The position numbers were made by a program, and so were the translations under genes. 64,000 nt of DNA from a bacterium (GTDB lineage: Bacteria > Myxococcota_A > Bradymonadia > UBA7976 > UBA1532), in contig JAUHYW010000035.1 in NCBI GenBank assembly GCA_030426085.1, positions 1 through 64,000 on the forward strand. The letters run 5' to 3'. The notes under the pieces were generated by a model that saw only the letters and a list, made by a program, of their open reading frames with translations, had not been told where the DNA came from and did not search any database. This document shows, piece after piece, positions 45,891 through 52,941 of this stretch. Position 1 is the stretch's first letter; every line of letters starts with the position of its first letter.

Positions 45891-47267
45891 GTGAGCGCGC
45901 CGTCCGAACCCGTGCTGCTGCGCTCGCCCTGGCCGGCGCCGGTGCCCGACGGCTACGGCCGGGCGCTGGACTTCCACCTCACTGCCTTCGCCCGCTGGCT
46001 GCTGCGGGCCGGCGCCGAACCCCGACTGGCGCTGGTCCTGTGCTCGGGGCCGGCGGCCCGCGATCGCTTCGTCGAGGGGGTGGCCATCGACGGGGTCGAG
46101 GTCCAGGCGGCGCCGACCTCGACCGCCCGCCCGGTGCACCCGGCGATCTCGGGGCACCAGGGCAGCCACTTCAACCGCACGCTGTATGTCGTCGACGGGC
46201 TGACCTCCGATCGGGGGCTGCTCGAGGCGCTCGACGGCCGCACCGGCATGCTGGCCCGCAGCGCGACCTGGGTCGCCCTGGTGGTCGAGCGGCTCGATGT
46301 GCTGGGCGCGCTCTACGCCCACGCGCCGCGGCTGGCGGGGCAGGTGATGCGGCGCTGTCTGGTGCTCGACGGCCACGCCGCCGGGTCGAAGGCCGAGCCG
46401 CTCGACCCCGGGCTGCGCGCCCGCTGGACCGACGCCCGCCTCGCCGAGCGCATCTACCACCACGCGATGACCCCCGGCGCGCCGCCGGCCCTGCTGGACT
46501 TCGACCGGCTGGCCCGCACCGGCTACCTGCCGGCGCAGGTGGGGCGGGTGATGCACCCCGAGCGGCAGCGGCTGGCCGCGCTGTGGAACGCCGGCCCCGA
46601 GGCCCGCGCGCTGCCGTTCACCGCTGATCAGGCCGGGCCGGTGGCCGCCGAGGCCGCGCTGCGCCGGGCGGGGCCGGCGTTGGATCCCACGCTGGCGAAG
46701 CGGCTGATCGCGCGGCTCGACGACGTCGGCCGGCTGGGCGCGGGCGAGGTGCCCGGCGAGCCCCGGCTGGCCGATCTGCGGGCGGTGCGGGCGATGGGGA
46801 CCGGCGACGCGCCGCTCGACCCGGCGGTCGTGGAGCGCTGCCGACGCGCGGTGGGGGCCGACGGCTACGGGCCAGCGCTGACCGCGCACGCCCACCAGGC
46901 GCTGGCCATGGCCGCCGCCGCGGCGGGCGACCTCGAGGCGTGCGCCGCCGATCTCGAAGCGGCCGGGCGCGCCGCCGGCCGGGCCGGGCTGCCCGAGCTG
47001 CTGTTCGACGTGCTCGAGAAGCAGATCCAGATCGCGGTCTTCGCCGAGCAGCGGGGCCCGGCGAAGTCGCTGCTGGAGCGGCTGGAGGCCCTCGCCCCGC
47101 TGCTGCACGGCCCGTTCTTCGCCGCCCGGGCCCGGCTGGCCCGGGGGGAGTACACCGCGCCGCTCGATCCGGCCCGGGCCGCGGTCGAGCTGGGGGAGGC
47201 GGAGCGACTGTTCCGGGCCCACGGGTATCCCACGTGGGCTGCGACCGCCCGGGAGGCCCTGCCCTGA
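45891..47267 (+). CDS. Hypothetical protein with TPR-like C-terminus
   Basis: The product is a 458-residue soluble protein. The N-terminal ~190 residues are alpha/beta with strands LALVLCSGPAAR, RTLYVVDGLTSDRG and WVALVVERLDVLG, like a Rossmann or P-loop fold missing a Walker A. The C-terminal part (from about 330) has helical repeats (HAHQALAMAAAAAGDLEACAADLEAA, FDVLEKQIQIAVFAEQRGPA, AVELGEAERLFRAHG) typical of TPR. The GTG start has GGTGGAGG 5-12 bases upstream. An upstream in-frame GTG at 45780 overlaps the divergent AMIN gene and is rejected. A signalling-adaptor role is conceivable; not shown. Confidence 0.7.
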   Translation: MSAPSEPVLLRSPWPAPVPDGYGRALDFHLTAFARWLLRAGAEPRLALVLCSGPAARDRFVEGVAIDGVEVQAAPTSTARPVHPAISGHQGSHFNRTLYVVDGLTSDRGLLEALDGRTGMLARSATWVALVVERLDVLGALYAHAPRLAGQVMRRCLVLDGHAAGSKAEPLDPGLRARWTDARLAERIYHHAMTPGAPPALLDFDRLARTGYLPAQVGRVMHPERQRLAALWNAGPEARALPFTADQAGPVAAEAALRRAGPALDPTLAKRLIARLDDVGRLGAGEVPGEPRLADLRAVRAMGTGDAPLDPAVVERCRRAVGADGYGPALTAHAHQALAMAAAAAGDLEACAADLEAAGRAAGRAGLPELLFDVLEKQIQIAVFAEQRGPAKSLLERLEALAPLLHGPFFAARARLARGEYTAPLDPARAAVELGEAERLFRAHGYPTWAATAREALP

Positions 47268-47296
47268 ACGCCCACGACCGACCCCGCCCCCGCCGG

Positions 47297-48241
47297 GTGC
47301 CGCTCCTCGCCGGCGCGCTCGCGCTGGGGATCGCCGCCTGCGCCGAGCCCCCTCCGCCACCGGTCGATGCCGGCCCGGCGGCCCGCATCACCGCGCTGCG
47401 GGTGGCCGACGCGACCCCCGCAGAGACCCGCCCGGTGCCCCTCGAGCCGGCTCGGCTGGCCGAGCTCCTGGCCGGCGCGCTGACCGGGGCCGGACTGGCT
47501 GTCGATCCGCCCGACCCGCTCGGCATCTGGGGCGCCTGGGGCGAGGCCCGCGAGCGAGCGGGGCTGCCCCGGGGCTACTGGGCGGTCGAGGTGGAGGGCC
47601 GCGCGGTCTACGGCCGGGTGGGCGAGGCGGGCATCGCCCCCGAGGTGGGGCCGGGCGAGCTCAAGGCGGTGTGGACCATCGAGCTGGCCCTGCGCCCGCC
47701 GGACGGCGCGCCGACGCTGTACGCCTTCGCCGGGGGTGAGAGCGCCGCGCCGTTCGAGGGGGCCGACGCCGCCGCCCTGGGCCCGGCGCTCACCGCGCGG
47801 GTCGAGGCGGCGGCGGCGGACGCCGCGAGGCAGGTGCAGGCCCAGGTCGAGACGCTGGGCCAGGACGAGGCGGCGCTGATCGAGGCGGTGGGGGCCGACG
47901 ACCCGCTGGTCCGCCGGGCGGCCGCCGAGCGGCTGGGCATGCTGCGGTCTCCGGCGGCGGTGCCCGCGCTGTCTGCCCGGGTGCAGATCGAAGAGGACCG
48001 CGACGCGCAGCTCCGCATGATCGGGGCGCTGGCCGAGATCGGCGACGACCGGGCGGCCGAGGCCCTCATCGCGCTGGCCAACCCCCGCGACCGGGAGCTG
48101 CTGCGGGCGGTCATCGACGCGCTGAGCGTCGTCGGCGGGGCCCGGGTGGGCGACTTCTTCTCGATCCTGGCCCACCACGACGACGCCGACGTGCGCCTGC
48201 TCGTCGAGCAGGCCCGCCTGCGGCTGGAGCATCACCGATGA
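47297..48241 (+). CDS. HEAT-repeat lipoprotein
   Basis: The product is about 314 residues from GTG 47297. It starts with PLLAGALALGIAAC, a short lipoprotein signal with lipobox IAAC. An alternative CTG at 47264 overlaps the previous stop (CTGA) and sits 7 bases after GGGAGG; it would give a longer, more basic n-region, RPRPRR, typical of a signal peptide. The middle is alpha/beta (VWTIELALRPPDGAPTLYAF); the last ~125 residues are HEAT-like helices (DDPLVRRAAAERLGMLRSPAAVPAL, ELLRAVIDALSVVGG). The next gene overlaps by ATGA. Confidence 0.72.
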   Translation: MPLLAGALALGIAACAEPPPPPVDAGPAARITALRVADATPAETRPVPLEPARLAELLAGALTGAGLAVDPPDPLGIWGAWGEARERAGLPRGYWAVEVEGRAVYGRVGEAGIAPEVGPGELKAVWTIELALRPPDGAPTLYAFAGGESAAPFEGADAAALGPALTARVEAAAADAARQVQAQVETLGQDEAALIEAVGADDPLVRRAAAERLGMLRSPAAVPALSARVQIEEDRDAQLRMIGALAEIGDDRAAEALIALANPRDRELLRAVIDALSVVGGARVGDFFSILAHHDDADVRLLVEQARLRLEHHR

Positions 48242-49041
48242 GCGAGGTGGACGAGGTGCGCGTCGAGCGCCGGGGTGAGCTGGCGCTGCTGGTGGTCGAC
48301 CGGCCCCGGGCGCTCAACGCGATCGCCCGGCACACGATGCACGCGCTGGCCGAGGCGGTGCAGGCGCTGGCCCGCGAGGGCGAGGTGCGGGGGGTCGTGC
48401 TGGCCGGCGGCGGGGGTCGCTTCATCGCGGGCGGCGACCTGCGCGACCTGGGCGCCGCCCGCAGCGCCGAGCAGGGGCAGGCGATGGCCGCCCGCATGCA
48501 GGCGGTGCTGGCCGGGCTCGAAGATCTGCCGGTGCCGGTCATCGCCGCGGTGGAGCGCTACGCCTTCGGCGGCGGGGCCGAGGTGGCCCTCGCCTGCGAC
48601 CTGCGGGTGATGGGGCACGACGCGGTCTTCGGGCTGCGCCACCGGCGCTTCGGGGTGACGACCGCCTGGGGCGGCGCCCGCCGGCTGACCCGGCTGGTGG
48701 GCCGCAGCCGGGCGCTGTCGCTGCTGTGGACCGGGCGGGACGTGACCGCGCCCGAGGCGCTCGACCTCGGCCTCGCCGACGCGGTGGCCCCGGAGGGCAC
48801 CTCGGTGGTCGAGCACGCCCTGGCCCTGGCCGCCGACATCGCCACCGGCGCCCCGGGGGCGGTCGCGGCCACCAAGCAGCTCGTGGTGCAGGCCGACCTC
48901 GACCGGGCAGCCCACGGCCGGCTCGAGGCCTCCATCTTCGGCGAGATCTGGGCCCACCCCGACCACTGGCAGCGGGTCGACGACTTCTGGGCCCGGCAGG
49001 CCCGGCGCAAGTCGGGGCCCCTGCCGCGCTCCGAAGACTGA
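48238..49041 (+). CDS. Enoyl-CoA hydratase/isomerase family (crotonase)
   Basis: This 267-residue crotonase has GGGGRFIAGGDLRDLGAA (first oxyanion loop) and AVERYAFGGGAEVALACDL (second oxyanion loop with the Glu of GGAE in the usual position), then RFGVTTAWGGARRL, where the second catalytic Glu is not apparent. Therefore hydration, isomerisation or another acyl-CoA reaction are possible. ATGA overlap with the HEAT gene makes co-translation likely. A perfect hairpin follows its stop. Confidence 0.87.
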   Translation: MSEVDEVRVERRGELALLVVDRPRALNAIARHTMHALAEAVQALAREGEVRGVVLAGGGGRFIAGGDLRDLGAARSAEQGQAMAARMQAVLAGLEDLPVPVIAAVERYAFGGGAEVALACDLRVMGHDAVFGLRHRRFGVTTAWGGARRLTRLVGRSRALSLLWTGRDVTAPEALDLGLADAVAPEGTSVVEHALALAADIATGAPGAVAATKQLVVQADLDRAAHGRLEASIFGEIWAHPDHWQRVDDFWARQARRKSGPLPRSED

Positions 49042-49071
49042 TCGGCCGGCGTCGAACCGGCGCTTCGAAGC

Positions 49072-49101
49072 ACGAACGGCGCCCCGCGGGGCGCCGTTCG
49101 T
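49072..49101. terminator. Perfect 14-bp stem, bidirectional terminator
   Basis: ACGAACGGCGCCCC (49072-49085) and GGGGCGCCGTTCGT (49088-49101) form an exact stem around a 2-base centre. It lies between the convergent crotonase and lipoprotein genes and has no U-tract. It probably serves both. Confidence 0.65.
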
Positions 49102-49123
49102 CAGAGATCGCGTGAGCGTTCCC

Positions 49124-50359
49124 TCACGGGGCCGGTTCGGGCGGCGGCGGCGGCGGGGTCGCCGGCTTGGCCGGGGCCTTGGCGGGGACCTTCTTCTTGG
49201 CCTCCGTCGTCTTGGCCGGCGCGGCGGCGCCCTCGACGCCTTCGGCCGGGGCCTCGCCCTCGGCCGGGGCCTCGCCCTCGGCCGGGGCCTCACCCTCGGC
49301 CGGGGCCGCCGGCGCGGGCGGCGGCGGCGGGGCCGGCTCGTCGCGCTCGAAGCTGCCGGCGGGCACCGGGACCGGGCCCGGGGTCAGCCGCACCTCGAAC
49401 GACTTGGGGTCGGTCCGGCGGAACGGCGCGTCGGCCAGGATCACCGACGCGCAGGTGCGCCCGGCGTCCTCGACCACCTCGCCCTCCTTCTTGTCGACCG
49501 CCCGGGCCACCGTCCAGTTGTCGGCCAGCTCGACGTTGACCGTGATCTCGTCGCTGGTGCCCCGGCACTGGAACAGCTCGTCGGCCCGGGACTTGACGAC
49601 CTCCTCGTGGGTCAGGAACGCCACCCGGCCGAGCAGGTTCTCGAAGTCGTCGACGCCCGCGTCGAAGGCGTCGACGGTGTTGGTGTAGGTGGCGAGCAGC
49701 ACCGTCTTGCGCTGGAGGCTGCCGAAGCGGGTGGTGAACCCGGGCAGCGACGCGACGACGCGGGCCCGGGTGGCGTCGCTGTCGAGCTTGGCCTCGTCGG
49801 CGGCGTAGTCGAAGGTGATCTCGTAGGCCGCCTCGCCGTCGATGGTCGCCGACATCGCCGAGACCTCGCGGATGGCCCACGGGGTGCCGCCGTGCTTGAA
49901 GGGCTTGCCGAGGGCCGCGGGCAGGGTCCCGTTCTTGCCGGCCACCTCGATGTAGGTCCGGGCGAGCGCCTCGAGCTCGAGGCCGGCCTTGTCCTTGGGC
50001 ACCGGCTCGGTGCGGAGCCACATCTTGGCCGGGCCCTCGCGGCTGACGAGCAGCACGTCGTAGAGCGGCTGGCGGATCTCGCTGTCGAAGTTGCCGTCGC
50101 CGGTGGTGTCGAACCGCTGCCACACCGCGTACTCGGCGGTGTCCTTGCGGCTGCCCACCCGGCCGTCGACGTTCTCGTAGTTCGTCAGCGACCACTTCGT
50201 CGGCGAGAGCAGCGCGCCGCTGCCATCCACCGAGATGATCTGATAGGCCCGCTCGGGGTCGTGGTAGCCGTCGCCCTTGAAGACGGGCCGGGACGGTCCA
50301 CAGCCCACGACGAGGGCGCCGAGGGCGATGGCGGGCAGGAGGAGCTTCGCTGCGTTCAT
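49124..50359 (-). CDS. Lipoprotein with Ala/Glu/Pro/Lys-rich C-terminus
   Basis: The product has 411 residues. Signal KLLLPAIALGALVVGC, lipobox VVGC near residue 20. The mature domain has an EF-hand-like FDTTGDGNFDSE near residue 85 and beta-rich segments (YDVLLVSREGPAKMWLRTEP, AAYEITFDYAADEAKLDSDA). The C-terminal ~60 residues are PAEGEA repeats and KKKVPAKAPAKP, coded by 18-bp repeats at 49242-49307. It could be a calcium-responsive envelope protein, not identified. GAGGAT lies about 6-11 bases before ATG. Confidence 0.75.
   Translation of the reverse strand: MNAAKLLLPAIALGALVVGCGPSRPVFKGDGYHDPERAYQIISVDGSGALLSPTKWSLTNYENVDGRVGSRKDTAEYAVWQRFDTTGDGNFDSEIRQPLYDVLLVSREGPAKMWLRTEPVPKDKAGLELEALARTYIEVAGKNGTLPAALGKPFKHGGTPWAIREVSAMSATIDGEAAYEITFDYAADEAKLDSDATRARVVASLPGFTTRFGSLQRKTVLLATYTNTVDAFDAGVDDFENLLGRVAFLTHEEVVKSRADELFQCRGTSDEITVNVELADNWTVARAVDKKEGEVVEDAGRTCASVILADAPFRRTDPKSFEVRLTPGPVPVPAGSFERDEPAPPPPPAPAAPAEGEAPAEGEAPAEGEAPAEGVEGAAAPAKTTEAKKKVPAKAPAKPATPPPPPPEPAP
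49242..49307. repeat. 18-bp in-frame repeats in a lipoprotein gene
   Basis: Units of TCGGCCGGGGCCTCGCCC (49242-49259, 49260-49277, 49278-49295, then a partial) encode the EAPAEG hexapeptide repeat on the minus strand. Confidence 0.8.
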
Positions 50360-50568
50360 GACCACATCCTCATGCTGGTCTCGGGTCGGTTCGGGGCACA
50401 CCATGCCGTCATGAGCCGCCGTCATCAATAACGCTGCGCGCTTTCTGTGGCGTGGCGTTCTCCGTGTGGGGCTATGGGAGTTGTTCGATCGGGGGTGGAG
50501 GCCGGCTCGACGGCGACGGCCGGCTCGCCGTACAGTGCGGGGGACATCCCCGCCGAGGCCGCCGAATC

Positions 50569-50997
50569 ATGCACGCCCAGACGCTCTACTTCCTGCTCAC
50601 CGGCGCCGCCCTGCTCGCGCTCGGGGCGCCCCCCGCCGCCGCCCAGGCGAAGCCCGCCCCGGCCATCGTGCTCGAAGGCGAGCTGGAGCGGGCCCGGCTG
50701 AAGGCGGTGCTCGACCAGGGCCCCCAGCGCTTCATCGCCTCGCTGCGGGTCGCCCCGCACATGAAGGGCAAGCGCTTCATGGGCTTCCGCATCGAGGGCT
50801 TCGCCGCCGACTCGCCGCTGGTCAACGGGGCCGCCGTGCGCCCGGGCGACGTGGTGCTCGAGATCAACCGGGAGCCGGTCGAGCGGCCCGACCAGTTCAT
50901 GCGGGCGTGGGAGGTCGTCGGCGACGCCGACAGCCTCGAGGTCGAACTGCTGCGCGGCACCCAGCGCTACATCTACAAGTGGACGCTGCTGCCCTGA
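50569..50997 (+). CDS. Exported PDZ-domain protein
   Basis: The product has 142 residues. The signal peptide LYFLLTGAALLALGAPPAAAQ is followed by a single PDZ domain: GFRIEGFAADSPLVNGAAVRPGDVVLEINREPVERPDQFMRAW. The arrangement resembles the C-terminal PDZ of GspC, but no other type II secretion genes are near. It leads a four-gene run of membrane and periplasmic proteins ending in a parvulin, and may act in protein folding or quality control. The ATG start fits the signal peptide; a longer frame to 50452 has no support. Confidence 0.82.
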   Translation: MHAQTLYFLLTGAALLALGAPPAAAQAKPAPAIVLEGELERARLKAVLDQGPQRFIASLRVAPHMKGKRFMGFRIEGFAADSPLVNGAAVRPGDVVLEINREPVERPDQFMRAWEVVGDADSLEVELLRGTQRYIYKWTLLP

Positions 50998-51065
50998 GCC
51001 CGCCCCCGCCGAGTACGCCCGCCCCGATCGCCGGCGCCTCGCCCCGGCGCCCCAGCCGGCTGTCG

Positions 51066-51704
51066 GTGCTCGGCGCCGCGATCGCCGCCCAGACCGCGCT
51101 GGTGGTCGCCCCGACTGCGCTGCACGGCGAGGGGTCGCTGTGGTTGATGGTCTCCGGCGGCTTCGGGGCCTTCGCTGCGATCCTGGGCATCCTGCGGGCG
51201 AGCGGCCCGCTGCTGCTCGTCGGGGCCCCGCTGGGCTGGGCGGTGCCCGGCTACTGGCTGCCGACCGCGGCCTTCGAAGGGGCGGCCGGCGCGGTGGCCA
51301 TCGGCGTGATGGCGGTGTGGCTGGTGGTGACGTCGTGGTGGCTGCGGGCGACGCGCCGGGCCGACGCCGAGCGGGCCGCGATGCGCTGGTCGGCGCTGGA
51401 GTCGGGCCATGTGAGCGAGGCCGAGCGCGACCCGCTGCCCTGGATCGGGGCTCTGCTGGTCGCCGCGCCGGCCCTGGGGATCGCGCTCTGGCCGCCGGTC
51501 GCCCGGGCGCTGGACGGCGGCTTCCCCGGTCGCACCGGGCAGGCCGGCGCGCTGTTGGCGCTGGTGGGGACGCTGGTCGGGCTGGCGATGGCCACCGATC
51601 TGGCCCGGGGGCGCCGCCCGCGGCGGGGGTCGACCGAGCGGGCGGTCCTGCTGGGGCTGGTCTTCGGGCTGTCGATGTTGCTCTACTGGGCCCTGCGCGC
51701 CTGA
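51066..51704 (+). CDS. Membrane protein of unknown function
   Basis: The product has about 212 residues from GTG 51066, with five or six hydrophobic helices (VLGAAIAAQTALVVAPTAL, SGGFGAFAAILGILRASG, AVAIGVMAVWLVVTSWWL, WIGALLVAAPALGIALWP, GALLALVGTLVGLAMATDL, VLLGLVFGLSMLLYWAL). A CTG at 50994 overlaps the PDZ gene's stop (CTGA) and would add 24 residues, without a strong Shine-Dalgarno. No motif identifies the family. Confidence 0.65.
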   Translation: MLGAAIAAQTALVVAPTALHGEGSLWLMVSGGFGAFAAILGILRASGPLLLVGAPLGWAVPGYWLPTAAFEGAAGAVAIGVMAVWLVVTSWWLRATRRADAERAAMRWSALESGHVSEAERDPLPWIGALLVAAPALGIALWPPVARALDGGFPGRTGQAGALLALVGTLVGLAMATDLARGRRPRRGSTERAVLLGLVFGLSMLLYWALRA

Positions 51705-51721
51705 ACCCGCCGGGAGAGTTC

Positions 51722-51916
51722 GTGCACACCACCCTGCGCACCTTCGGACTGCTGGCCCTCGTGGGCACCGCTCCGCTGTTGTGGTTCGCCCTGCGGGCCC
51801 TCGGCGAGCGGGATTACGTCGGCGGCGCGCTGCTCGTCTTCGCCGCGGCGGCCATCGGGCACCTGGGGCTCGAGCTGGTCGCCCTCGCCGGCCGCTCGGA
51901 CGAGGAGCGCGCGTGA
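51722..51916 (+). CDS. Small two-helix membrane protein
   Basis: The product has 64 residues and two hydrophobic segments (FGLLALVGTAPLLWFALRAL and GALLVFAAAAIGHLGLELVALAG). GGGAGA at 51712-51717 lies 5-10 bases before the GTG. Its TGA is shared with the GTG of the next gene (GTGA), so it is probably expressed with the parvulin. No family is recognised. Confidence 0.65.
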   Translation: MHTTLRTFGLLALVGTAPLLWFALRALGERDYVGGALLVFAAAAIGHLGLELVALAGRSDEERA

Positions 51917-52890
51917 GGCGGGCCCTGCCGGCTCTGGTGGCCCTGCTGGTGGCCGGCGCGGCGCTCGCCCGGCCGGTGGCCACCGTCGACGGCCCCCGGG
52001 GGCGCTTCACCATCGAGGCCGAGCGGCTGGCGGCCTATCTGGCCGAGCACCCCGACCGCAGCCCGCGGGCGGCGCTGGCCGATCTGATCGACTTCGAGCT
52101 GCTCGCCGCCGAGGCCCGCGCGGTGGGGCTGGCCGATCACCCCGACGTGCGCGCGGCCGGCGACCGGGCCGCGGCCACCGCCTGGCTGCGGGGCGAGTTC
52201 GAGCCGGCGTGGACCGCCGAGGCGCTGCCCCGGGAGACGGTGCGCCGCTCCTACGAGCAGAACCGGCGCTTCTTCGACCACCCCGAGCTGCGCAAGGGCG
52301 ACCACATCCTGGTGACCGGCCCCGATACGAAGCGCCCCGAGGGCGGGCTGGACGACGCCGCCCGGGCCTTCGCCGAGCGGATCCGGGCGACGCTGCTCGC
52401 CGACCCCCCCGGCAGCCCGGCCGAGTTCCGCCAGCGGGGGCTGGCCTTCGCCGACGCCGCGCCGCCGGGGCTCGAGGTCAAGGCCCAGAGCCTGGGCACC
52501 TTCGCCCCCCGGGGCCGCTTCGCCGACGAGTTCGAGGACGCCGCGTTCGCCATCGAGGCGGTCGGGGTGCCCGCCGCGCCGTTCCCCAGCCGCTTCGGCT
52601 GGCACATCGTGCGCCTCACCGAGATCGTGCCCGAGAAGCGGCAGCGCTTCGAAGACGTCGAGGCGTCGCTGCGGGCCCGCATCGTACCCGAGGTGCGCCA
52701 GCTCGAGTTCCTGCGGCTGACCGATCAGCTCGCCGAGCGCCTGCCCCCGCTGCGCGACGCGCCCGGGGCCCGGGGCTTGCTCGACCCGCAACCCCTCGAC
52801 GCGGTCGCCGCCCGCCGGGGGCTGCTGCCGGCGCCCGCTGCGCCGCCCGCCGCGCCGCCCGCCTCGCCTCCACCGCCCCCGAGCCGGTAG
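51913..52890 (+). CDS. Exported parvulin-type peptidyl-prolyl isomerase
   Basis: The product has 325 residues. A signal peptide (PALVALLVAGAALARP) is followed by a helical SurA-like N-terminal region (FTIEAERLAAYLAEHP, ALADLIDFELLAAEARAVGL, with SYEQNRRFF before the isomerase). The parvulin domain spans about 130-240: KGDHILVTGPDT, SLGTFAPRGRFADEFEDAAFAIEAVGV and PFPSRFGWHIVRLTEIVP, which cover the conserved Gly/Phe/His block. The C-terminus is Pro/Ala-rich. It would fold outer-membrane or secreted proteins in the periplasm. Overlaps the upstream gene by GTGA, with GAGGAG 5-10 bases upstream. Confidence 0.88.
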   Translation: MRRALPALVALLVAGAALARPVATVDGPRGRFTIEAERLAAYLAEHPDRSPRAALADLIDFELLAAEARAVGLADHPDVRAAGDRAAATAWLRGEFEPAWTAEALPRETVRRSYEQNRRFFDHPELRKGDHILVTGPDTKRPEGGLDDAARAFAERIRATLLADPPGSPAEFRQRGLAFADAAPPGLEVKAQSLGTFAPRGRFADEFEDAAFAIEAVGVPAAPFPSRFGWHIVRLTEIVPEKRQRFEDVEASLRARIVPEVRQLEFLRLTDQLAERLPPLRDAPGARGLLDPQPLDAVAARRGLLPAPAAPPAAPPASPPPPPSR

Positions 52891-52941
52891 ACTGTCGCCC
52901 GAATCCGGGATGAATGCTCGGGCCACGCACCGAGGGGGGAG

